Source: Acinetobacter sp. UBA3106 (lineage in GTDB: Bacteria; Pseudomonadota; Gammaproteobacteria; Pseudomonadales; Moraxellaceae). Taken from it: 64,000 nt of DNA. Under the pieces are notes generated by a model. It was not told the DNA's origin. It saw nothing but the letters and a program-made list of their open reading frames with translations, and ran no database searches. Positions within the stretch are counted from its first letter, which is position 1. Every line of letters starts with the position of its first letter. The DNA lies in the NCBI GenBank assembly GCA_002365595.1, contig DFAM01000011.1, positions 55,021 through 119,020 of the forward strand, in the 5' to 3' direction. Both the position numbers and the translations under genes were made by a program. Below, piece after piece: positions 51,843 through 58,969 of this stretch.

Positions 51843-54800
51843 ATGTTTAATAAAGTTCTCATCGCCAACCGTGGTGCAATTGCTTGTCGTGTCATTCGTA
51901 CCCTTAAAAAATTAGGCATCCAATCGGTTGCCGTCTATTCAGAAGCGGATCGTGATTCATTACATGTGACTTTAGCGGATGAAGCGGTATTGATTGGCGA
52001 TGCTCCTGCAAGCCAAAGTTATTTAAATGTCGATAAAATTTTAGAAGTGGCAAAACAAACCGGTGCTCAAGCGATTCATCCGGGTTATGGTTTTCTGTCT
52101 GAAAATGCGGAATTCTGTAATCTGTGTGAAGCACAAGGCATTGTGTTCTTAGGGCCAAATGCGGAACAAATGAAAGCTTTTGGCTTGAAACACACAGCAC
52201 GTGAATTGGCAATTCAAGCCAATGTGCCATTACTTCCGGGCAGTCAGTTATTGGCTGATGAAGCCGAAGCACTGCTTGAAGCGGAACGTATTGGCTATCC
52301 TGTGATGCTGAAAAGTACAGCAGGTGGTGGTGGCATCGGCATGCGCTTGGTCTGGAATGCGGAAGAGCTGAAAGATGCCTACGCAACCGTGTCGTATTTA
52401 GCGCAAGCCAACTTTAAAGATGCAGGTTTATACCTCGAAAAATTCGTACAAAATGCCCGTCATATCGAAGTGCAAATTTTTGGTGATGGCAATGGCTTAA
52501 TCCTAGCACTCGGTGAGCGTGATTGTTCGGTGCAACGTCGTAACCAGAAAGTGATTGAGGAAACGCCTGCGCCACACTTAAACGATACGCAACGTGCCTA
52601 TATTCAAAATGTCGCAATTCAATTGATGCAATCGGTGAATTACCGCTCGGCAGGTACCGTGGAATTTGTGATGGATACCGACACGCAAGAATTCTATTTC
52701 TTGGAAGTGAATACCCGTTTACAAGTTGAACATGGCGTGACTGAACAAGTCTTTGGTGTGGACTTGGTTGAATGGATGGTGACTTTAGGAAGTGGTGATT
52801 GGGTTGCACCGACATCAAAACTTGAATCCAAAGGGCATTCGATTCAGGTGCGTCTCTATGCTGAAGACCCAATCAAAAACTTCCAACCAAGTGCAGGGTT
52901 ATTAACTCACGTAGAATTTGATGACAATGCGCGTAATGAAACTTGGGTAGAGACCGGTTCAAACGTTTCATCTTTCTATGATCCGATGATTGCCAAAATC
53001 ATTGTCACAGCAGATGATCGTGAATCAGCAATTCAAGCCATGACCGACACGCTGGCTAAAACCCAAGTGGCAGGCATTGAAACCAATCTTGAATATCTAC
53101 AAAACATTATCGACTGCGATGTATTTAAAGCAGGCACGCAAACTACACGCTTTTTGAATACATTCGAGTGGAAAACCCAAAAAATTGAAGTGTTACAAGC
53201 GGGTATTCAAACCGCCGTGCAAGATGTCACAGGTCGTTTGGGCTATTGGGATGTCGGTGTGCCACCATCCGGTGCGATTGATCCACTGTCTTTAAATGTG
53301 GCGAACCAATTGCTCGGCAATGCACCCAATACCGCAGGTTTAGAATGTACACTCCAAGGACCAAGTTTAAAATTCCATTGCGATAGCCAAATTGTCTTGG
53401 CAGGTGGCGATATGCCATCAACTTTGGATGGTGTTGCCGTTCCAATGTGGCAAACTGTGAATGTGCGTAAAGGTCAGATGCTGAAATGTGGCAAGATCGC
53501 CACAGGTTGCCGTACTTATATCGGGATTAAAGGTGGTCTGAATGTGCCTGAATATTTAGGCTCACAAGCGACCTTTACGCTTGGTCAATTTGGCGGTCAT
53601 GCAGGGCGTAACTTACTGATTGGTGATATGCTTCCAATCACTGCATTTACATCTGATGAAGTCAAAGGATTAACAGAAGATCAAATTCCGACATTCTCAA
53701 ACACTTGGGAAATTGCGGTAATGTATGGTCCACATGGCGCACCTGATTTCTTTACCAAAAATGATATTGATACCTTCTTTGCCAACGAATTTGAAATTCA
53801 CTTTAACTCTAGCCGTACCGGTATCCGTTTGATTGGGCCAAAACCTGAGTGGGCACGTCAGGACGGTGGCGAAGCGGGTCTGCATCCATCCAATATTCAT
53901 GACAATGCCTATGCGATTGGTGCAATTGATTTTACCGGTGATATGCCAATTATCTTGGGGCCAGATGGTCCAAGCCTTGGTGGTTTCGTCTGTCCTGCGG
54001 TAGTGATCAATTCTGAACTGTGGAAACTCGGTCAGCTGAAAGCCGGCGATAAAGTCAAATTTGTACCTGTGAGCTATCATCAAGCGAAATTACTGAATGA
54101 AAAATATCATGCGCAATTAACTGCTCAAGATACGCAAGCGGTCACTTTTGATGAGTCGTTCTATCCTGAAATAAGCACGTTGAAATCTGCCATTTTAGAT
54201 ACCTTAAAAGGTCAAAATGGCACGCCTGATGTGGTGTATCGTCCTGCGGGCAATAACTATATGCTCGTTGAATATGGCGAACTGGTTTTAGATTTAAACC
54301 TGCGTTTCCGTATTCATGCACTGATGCAATGGGTCAAAGATCAAAATATTCCAGGTATTATTGACCTGACACCGGGCATTCGTTCACTGCAAATTCATTT
54401 TGATTCGACTCAGCTCGATCAGATTGATTTACTGCGTATGCTTCAAGTCGCTGAAGAGCAACTGCCTGATGTCACCGAGATGCAAGTGCCATCACGTACC
54501 GTGTATTTACCGCTTGCGTGGGAAGATTCACAGACCCAACTTGCAACCGAACGTTATATGCAAACCGTGCGCCCTGATGCACCGTGGTGTCCGGACAATA
54601 TCGAATTTATCCGTCGTATCAATGGTTTAAAAGACAAACAAGCCGTGAAGGATGTGGTCTATAACGCGAGTTATTTGGTCATGGGCTTGGGCGATGTGTA
54701 CTTGGGTGCGCCTGTGGCAACGCCACTTGATCCGCGTCAGCGTTTAGTCACTACAAAATATAACCCTGCACGTACGTGGACCCCTGAAAATGCTGTCGGT

Positions 54801-55448
54801 ATTGGTGGTGCCTATATGTGTGTTTATGGCATGGAAGGCCCGGGCGGTTATCAGTTTGTCGGTCGTACCACGCAAATGTGGTCTCGCTACCGTAGAAATG
54901 CCGACTTTGAGCAAGGCAAACCTTGGTTACTGCGCTTCTTTGACCAAATTAAGTTTTATGAAGTGTCTGAAGAAGAACTCATGCAAATGCGTGAGGACTT
55001 TAAAGCAGGTCGCTTAAAACTACGAATTGAAGAAGGCGTGTTGAACTTAAAAGAATACAACGACTTCTTAACGGAAAACCAAGAATCTATTTCGGCATTT
55101 AAGTCTGTGCAACAAGCCAACTTTGATGCGGAACGTCGTCGCTGGCATGAAGCAGGTCTTGCAGAATATGTGTCTGAAAGCCTTGATGCTGTGGATGATG
55201 GTGAAGGGGTTGAAATTCCAGAGGGTGGCTGTGCGGTGGAATCGCATATGCCAGGTTCAATTTGGAAAATTGAATGTCAGTCAGGGGATATCGTGGAAGA
55301 AGGTGCAACTTTAGCTGTGATTGAAGCAATGAAAATCGAGATTCCGATTATTGCGCCTGAACGTATGAAGGTTGAAGCGATTACCATTGAGAAAGGGCAA
55401 ACAGTGAAAACTGGGCAAGTGTTGTTTACGTTGGCGCCAGTGGCTTGA
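51843..55448 (+). CDS. Biotin-dependent urea/guanidine carboxylase
   Basis: A 1201-residue multidomain enzyme. In order: biotin carboxylase (about 1-445, with GGGGIGMRL for ATP binding), the two KipA/KipI-like carboxyltransferase domains (about 460-770 and 790-1010) and a biotinyl domain with AMK, the biotin lysine being Lys1164. Guanidine-riboswitch-linked enzymes of this type carboxylate guanidine to carboxyguanidine better than urea. The riboswitch and DUF1989 partners argue for guanidine; the active-site residue that separates the two should be checked. A terminator follows. Confidence 0.92.
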   Translation: MFNKVLIANRGAIACRVIRTLKKLGIQSVAVYSEADRDSLHVTLADEAVLIGDAPASQSYLNVDKILEVAKQTGAQAIHPGYGFLSENAEFCNLCEAQGIVFLGPNAEQMKAFGLKHTARELAIQANVPLLPGSQLLADEAEALLEAERIGYPVMLKSTAGGGGIGMRLVWNAEELKDAYATVSYLAQANFKDAGLYLEKFVQNARHIEVQIFGDGNGLILALGERDCSVQRRNQKVIEETPAPHLNDTQRAYIQNVAIQLMQSVNYRSAGTVEFVMDTDTQEFYFLEVNTRLQVEHGVTEQVFGVDLVEWMVTLGSGDWVAPTSKLESKGHSIQVRLYAEDPIKNFQPSAGLLTHVEFDDNARNETWVETGSNVSSFYDPMIAKIIVTADDRESAIQAMTDTLAKTQVAGIETNLEYLQNIIDCDVFKAGTQTTRFLNTFEWKTQKIEVLQAGIQTAVQDVTGRLGYWDVGVPPSGAIDPLSLNVANQLLGNAPNTAGLECTLQGPSLKFHCDSQIVLAGGDMPSTLDGVAVPMWQTVNVRKGQMLKCGKIATGCRTYIGIKGGLNVPEYLGSQATFTLGQFGGHAGRNLLIGDMLPITAFTSDEVKGLTEDQIPTFSNTWEIAVMYGPHGAPDFFTKNDIDTFFANEFEIHFNSSRTGIRLIGPKPEWARQDGGEAGLHPSNIHDNAYAIGAIDFTGDMPIILGPDGPSLGGFVCPAVVINSELWKLGQLKAGDKVKFVPVSYHQAKLLNEKYHAQLTAQDTQAVTFDESFYPEISTLKSAILDTLKGQNGTPDVVYRPAGNNYMLVEYGELVLDLNLRFRIHALMQWVKDQNIPGIIDLTPGIRSLQIHFDSTQLDQIDLLRMLQVAEEQLPDVTEMQVPSRTVYLPLAWEDSQTQLATERYMQTVRPDAPWCPDNIEFIRRINGLKDKQAVKDVVYNASYLVMGLGDVYLGAPVATPLDPRQRLVTTKYNPARTWTPENAVGIGGAYMCVYGMEGPGGYQFVGRTTQMWSRYRRNADFEQGKPWLLRFFDQIKFYEVSEEELMQMREDFKAGRLKLRIEEGVLNLKEYNDFLTENQESISAFKSVQQANFDAERRRWHEAGLAEYVSESLDAVDDGEGVEIPEGGCAVESHMPGSIWKIECQSGDIVEEGATLAVIEAMKIEIPIIAPERMKVEAITIEKGQTVKTGQVLFTLAPVA

Positions 55449-55462
55449 TGAGATAGAAATAA

Positions 55463-55491
55463 AAAAAGACCGTCCGTAAGGGCGGTTTTTT
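55463..55491 (+). terminator. Terminator after the carboxylase
   Basis: AAAAAGACCGTCC / GGGCGGTTTTTT with a GTAA loop. It separates the carboxylase from the inserted defence genes. Its left arm AAAAAGACCG also recurs at 58144-58153, at the other end of the island. Confidence 0.88.
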
Positions 55492-55552
55492 ACTTTTAAA
55501 TTTCATAAGTTTAGTTAGAATGTATAGATGAATAATATCGACTAACTATGTG

Positions 55553-56791
55553 ATGACCAATTACTTTATAAACTCTTTTTATGCAGAGAACTTTAGACAG
55601 TTTTCCAAAATTTCCGTTAAATTTAATAAAAAATTTAACTTTATAACAGGACCTAATGGTTGTGGTAAAAGTAGTGTCTTAACAGGAATTCATCATTGCC
55701 TTTATCACGATTATAATTCTAGTAGATTGGATAGCAACTCTTGCTTTCATATTGAAATTATTAGTAATAGCAAAAAAATTTTCTTGGGTTTAGGAAAAAA
55801 TTCATTTAGAGGAGATAGTGCATATCGAAAAACAAATATATATACATGGCAGAATCCAAATATTGACGTAAGTAATCTTGTGGAGAATTTTGAAATTACC
55901 AATCCAGGTACACAAGGAGAAAAAATTGTTCCGTTATTTTTAGGAACCAAAAGATCAATTGATTATAAACAGATTAATGGAACAACAAGAGAAGAACCTT
56001 ATCAGCAATCTCAAAGCTCTTACTTAAGACGTAATCTTCAAACTGAAAATTCAAATGTTAAACAATGGTTTATTAATAGATATTTTGCTATAGATAAAGA
56101 ATGGGCGGTTGAAGAGAAAATTAATTGGCATTTCTTATTAGAAAATCTCCCTAAGTTAGCTCCTAATGGAAGTGACTTTGATTATGTGAAGACAGGTCGA
56201 GATTTAGAGCCTATTTTTACTCTTTATGGTCAAGAATGTTATTTAGAAGAATTATCAGCCGGATTCCAAGCGATATTTTCTGTAATAGCAAATATTATCG
56301 AATGGATTGAAAAAACTTACCCTGAAGGTTCTAGGAATATTCAAGAAGCGTCAGGTACAGTTCTAATTGATGAGTTGGATTTACATTTGCACCCTGAATG
56401 GCAATTTAATATTCGCGATGGTCTAGAAGCACTATTTCCAAATCTTCAATTTATTGTAACGACTCATTCACCACATCTTTTAGCATCTGCAAAAGAAGGT
56501 GAAGTCATTATTATGAACCGTGAAACTGGGAAAACAGAATATCATTTTGAGCCTAGTAATAAACGGTATTCAGGTTGGAATACTGATCAGATTTTAGAAG
56601 ATGTAATGGGCGTTAAAAGCCTCAAAAATAAAGATTATGAAAGATTGATTGATGAAGCTTTTGATGCGTATGAGTCAAAAGATAAGACTATGCTTTTATC
56701 TGTAATGGAACAATTGAAAAGTATTACTCATTCCGATGATACGATTGTTCAAGTTCTAGAAATGAAAATGGCATCTTTGGAGCTTCAGTAA
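55553..56791 (+). CDS. ptuA: Septu-like defence ATPase PtuA
   Basis: An AAA/SMC-like ATPase of 412 residues. Walker A is GPNGCGKSS (about residue 34), the ABC signature region LSAGFQAIFSV, and Walker B plus the adjacent motif are VLIDELDLHLHPEWQ with TTHSPHLL downstream. This OLD/Septu-type ATPase followed 2 bases later by an HNH nuclease gene is the Septu type I anti-phage layout (PtuA/PtuB). The ATG at 55553 is used; a GTG at 55550 is possible. AT-rich and foreign-looking relative to the carboxylase. Confidence 0.87.
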   Translation: MTNYFINSFYAENFRQFSKISVKFNKKFNFITGPNGCGKSSVLTGIHHCLYHDYNSSRLDSNSCFHIEIISNSKKIFLGLGKNSFRGDSAYRKTNIYTWQNPNIDVSNLVENFEITNPGTQGEKIVPLFLGTKRSIDYKQINGTTREEPYQQSQSSYLRRNLQTENSNVKQWFINRYFAIDKEWAVEEKINWHFLLENLPKLAPNGSDFDYVKTGRDLEPIFTLYGQECYLEELSAGFQAIFSVIANIIEWIEKTYPEGSRNIQEASGTVLIDELDLHLHPEWQFNIRDGLEALFPNLQFIVTTHSPHLLASAKEGEVIIMNRETGKTEYHFEPSNKRYSGWNTDQILEDVMGVKSLKNKDYERLIDEAFDAYESKDKTMLLSVMEQLKSITHSDDTIVQVLEMKMASLELQ

Positions 56792-56793
56792 TA

Positions 56794-57540
56794 ATGATTA
56801 AGCTCGAACGACCTAATATTCCTCAAATTCTTATTGATAAAGGTGAGGATTGGACTAATGCACTATTAGCTTTAGTTAATGAATATGGTGAATACTCTAA
56901 GATACCAGCTGTTGCTAAGGAAACAATTCTCAAAAATTATAGGCATGCGCAAATAAAAGAAACTTTATATCCAAGTTCAAATAAGAAATGTGCTTTTTGC
57001 GAATCTTTTCCAGAAGATAGTGGCAATATAGAAGTTGAACATTTCCACCCAAAATCACTTTATCCTTTAGAAGCATTTGATTGGCATAATTTTTTACCTT
57101 GTTGTAGAAAATGCAACAGTGCAAAATCTGATCATGACACAAAAGCAAGTCCTATTATCAATCCCTATATTGATGACCCTGAAAATCATCTTGATATTGA
57201 TGTTATCAGTTTAAAAGCCAAAGATAAGATTGGACAGATGACTATTGATGTGTGTCAGCTTAAAGGAACACGTCTTTATCGTCCTTTTTCTGATCTATTG
57301 GTTAGTTTTAAACAATTTGAGGATGATTTAAAGGAGGCATTAGATGAATTAACAGAGAAAAATACTCCAATTAAAAAAAGAAACCATTTAATTAAAATTC
57401 GTGAGGCTATAGATAGGTTGGAAAACCTCATGAAACCTCAATCGCAGTATTCATTTTTTTGTAAAAAAACTATTACTGCAAGTGAAGTATATCAGAGGGC
57501 TAAACTCGTCTTAGAAGGAGAGGATGCCAAAGCAAGTTGA
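56794..57540 (+). CDS. ptuB: Septu-like HNH endonuclease PtuB
   Basis: A 248-residue protein with an HNH nuclease core: CAFCESFPEDSG, then VEHFHPKSLYP, then FLPCCRKCNSAKSDHD. The CxxC pairs bind structural zinc and the histidines bind the catalytic metal. With PtuA it forms a complex that degrades nucleic acid upon phage infection. It starts 2 bases after ptuA. The pair is a compact, probably complete system; whether it is active cannot be seen. Confidence 0.87.
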   Translation: MIKLERPNIPQILIDKGEDWTNALLALVNEYGEYSKIPAVAKETILKNYRHAQIKETLYPSSNKKCAFCESFPEDSGNIEVEHFHPKSLYPLEAFDWHNFLPCCRKCNSAKSDHDTKASPIINPYIDDPENHLDIDVISLKAKDKIGQMTIDVCQLKGTRLYRPFSDLLVSFKQFEDDLKEALDELTEKNTPIKKRNHLIKIREAIDRLENLMKPQSQYSFFCKKTITASEVYQRAKLVLEGEDAKAS

Positions 57541-57592
57541 TATATATGTTCTTTTAGGAGACCAATTAACAGGTCTTTTAGAAGAGCTTTAA
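57524..57592 (+). pseudogene. Truncated 22-codon start of a third gene (HipA-like?)
   Basis: A frame overlapping the end of ptuB by 17 bases has a very good ribosome site (GGAG) and starts MPKQVDIYVLLGDQLTGLLE. It stops after 22 codons. The pattern 'VxIYxxxGxxxTGxLE' resembles the N-terminal domain of HipA-type toxins, but the match is short. It is either a decayed gene or a tiny peptide. Confidence 0.35.
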
Positions 57593-57640
57593 ATAGGTTG
57601 TCATTTAACAATTGTTTACATATCTAGGACATCGACCAGT

Positions 57641-57868
57641 ATGAACAATATTATTCATTCCCGCTTTGTCGCAAGCGTTTCCGACCTACTAAAAAAGAAC
57701 CCAATGGAAGTCGTAAACAACGGCTTTGGTGAAGCGGTTGCCATCCTAAATCGCAAGAATCCAGCATTCTATTGCGTTCCTGCGGACATGTATGAACGCC
57801 TCATGGATTTAATTGAAGACAAAGAACTGCTTAAACTTGCTGAAGAAGCACAAACAGAAGAACCGTAA
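57641..57868 (+). CDS. Phd/YefM-type antitoxin
   Basis: A 75-residue antitoxin of the Phd/YefM (RelB-like) group. The N-terminus folds as a beta-alpha DNA-binding dimer (FVASVSDLLKKNPMEVVNNGFGEAVAILNRKNPAFYCVP) and the acidic, flexible C-terminus (EEAQTEEP) would wrap a RelE toxin. Its partner directly downstream is frameshifted, so it is now an orphan. It may still cross-neutralise other RelE toxins. Confidence 0.85.
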   Translation: MNNIIHSRFVASVSDLLKKNPMEVVNNGFGEAVAILNRKNPAFYCVPADMYERLMDLIEDKELLKLAEEAQTEEP

Positions 57869-57880
57869 AGCTAAGCCTAA

Positions 57881-58145
57881 ATGATCTACGAGCTCGAGTT
57901 CACAAAAACCGCGCTAAAAAATTCGATAAACTCAATCTGCAAATTGCGGAACAGTTTATTCCTAATATGATGTCATTTTAGACAATCCTAAAATTCCAAA
58001 AAACAAACTCAGTGGCTCAGTCGACTTATACAAAGTAAAACTAGGATCGGCAGGGTATCGCTTGGTCTATCAAGTGATCGATTCTAAAATTGTCGTGCTT
58101 CTGTTTGATGTTAATCGTAGAGATTCGATTTATAAAAAGATCTAA
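57881..58145 (+). pseudogene. RelE/ParE-family toxin, frameshifted
   Basis: The reading starts MIYELEFTKTALK in frame 1, continues KFDKLNLQIAEQFIP in the next frame and ends DVILDNPKIPKNKLSGSVDL… through YRLVYQVID and VLLFDVNRRDSIYKK in a third. At least two shifts are needed, one in the A-run near 57918-57922 and one near 57975. Parts match the RelE fold well. An intact antitoxin precedes it. Sequencing error in the A-run could explain one shift only. Confidence 0.82.
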
Positions 58146-58327
58146 AAAGACCGCTAGATAAAGTTTTTTTAATGATCGAAACAATTTTAAGCATCTATAA
58201 CCAACTTAGTGCAATAAAAAATAATCAGCACCATTTCAGTCAATCATATAGATTTCATAAAACTTAAAAATAGTGATCAAAACCTATAATTCTATAAAAA
58301 TATATAAATAACAATATCTTATATCTT

Positions 58328-58344
58328 TTGGCACACTTTCTGCA
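58328..58344 (+). promoter_or_regulatory. Sigma-54 promoter of the allophanate hydrolase operon
   Basis: TTGGCACA-CTTT-CTGCA, with GG at 58330-58331 and GC at 58342-58343, 12 bases apart as required. One mismatch to the consensus in each box. No riboswitch follows. The transcript would start near 58355, inside operator copy 2. Confidence 0.75.
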
Positions 58345-58348
58345 TTTT

Positions 58349-58380
58349 AGTAATACGAAATATTTTATTTGTAATACTAA
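58349..58380. promoter_or_regulatory. Composite operator, copy 2 (over the start site)
   Basis: The reverse complement reads TTAGTATTACAA-N10-TCGTATTACT, matching copy 1 at 21 of 22 defined positions and with the same spacing; only the central A/T of the second half-site differs. The orientation relative to the promoter is opposite. Because it spans the predicted start site (-6 to +25), a bound protein should repress. GTAATAC recurs at 58350 and 58371, exactly 21 bases apart, i.e. two helical turns, as at copy 1. Confidence 0.8.
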
Positions 58381-58395
58381 ATACAGGAGATGCAC

Positions 58396-58509
58396 ATGGA
58401 TTTATCTAAACCAAAAAAAAACAAGCATCCACTTTTGCGTGTCTTAGTCGAAATATTCACAGCACGTGCAGGGTTTCATCTTCAACAACAGCAAAACTTT
58501 AAGGAATAA
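58396..58509 (+). CDS. 37-aa small protein ahead of the NikR-like regulator
   Basis: An ATG frame of 37 codons with a strong ribosome site (AGGAG) directly downstream of the sigma-54 promoter. It starts MDLSKPKKNKHPLLRVLVEI, is basic and could form an amphipathic helix in residues 12-28 (PLLRVLVEIFTARAGFH). The function is unknown. The last codons (AAGGA) provide the ribosome site of the next gene, whose TTG start is 5 bases on, so translation is probably coupled. It may be a leader or an accessory partner of the regulator. Confidence 0.6.
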   Translation: MDLSKPKKNKHPLLRVLVEIFTARAGFHLQQQQNFKE

Positions 58510-58514
58510 GCCCC

Positions 58515-58958
58515 TTGCCGAAAGTAAAATTGGCACGAATCAGTGTCACGGTTCCAGAAACAACACTCAATGCGCTCGATGAGAAAATCGTTGAGCAACA
58601 TTATGAAAGTCGCTCACAAGCCATTGTCGACATGATTAACCGCCATCTGATTGATGATCTGGTGATTCGCGATGAAGTCATGGTCGGCACACTCACCTTG
58701 CTCTATGACGTTAGCTTAAAACCGCTGCGTAGTCAGCTGGTCGATCTGCAGCAGCAGTATCTGGCGCAAGTGATCAATTCACTACATATCCAGCTGGATG
58801 ATGAAAAAATTCTGCAAGTCATGCTGATGCAGGGCGCGAGCAGTGATCTGAAAGAAATTAGTGAACAATTTATTGCATTGAAGGGCGTGATTAAAGGGCA
58901 TCTCGAACTGATGGATGCCGTCATGCCGCCTATTCCACAAAATACCGAACACACTTAA
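58515..58958 (+). CDS. NikR-like ribbon-helix-helix regulator with altered metal site
   Basis: A 147-residue NikR homologue. RHH DNA-binding domain (about 5-46, RISVTVPETTLNALDEKI) and ACT-like regulatory domain (about 57-134, LTLLYDVSLKPLRSQL … ALKGVIKGHLEL). NikR's nickel ligands His76, His87, His89 and Cys95 align with Gln80, His91, Gln93 and Ile99, so three of four are gone. It is unlikely to bind nickel in the usual way. It sits between the carboxylase and the allophanate hydrolase, and the locus carries two NikR-sized operators. The start is TTG. I infer it is the local regulator, possibly sensing guanidine, allophanate or urea. Confidence 0.85.
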   Translation: MPKVKLARISVTVPETTLNALDEKIVEQHYESRSQAIVDMINRHLIDDLVIRDEVMVGTLTLLYDVSLKPLRSQLVDLQQQYLAQVINSLHIQLDDEKILQVMLMQGASSDLKEISEQFIALKGVIKGHLELMDAVMPPIPQNTEHT

Positions 58959-58969
58959 GGAGAACAGCT

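Noticed and set aside
51843..55448. Plain urea amidolyase locus for urea use
   Set aside because: A guanidine-I riboswitch and both DUF1989 carboxyguanidine deiminase genes precede the carboxylase, which points to guanidine as the main substrate; urea as a side substrate is not excluded.
55550..55552. GTG start for ptuA
   Set aside because: An ATG lies directly after it at 55553 and no ribosome site favours the GTG; the difference is one residue.
58515..58958. True nickel regulator NikR
   Set aside because: Three of the four nickel ligands are replaced and no nickel transporter, urease or hydrogenase gene is nearby.
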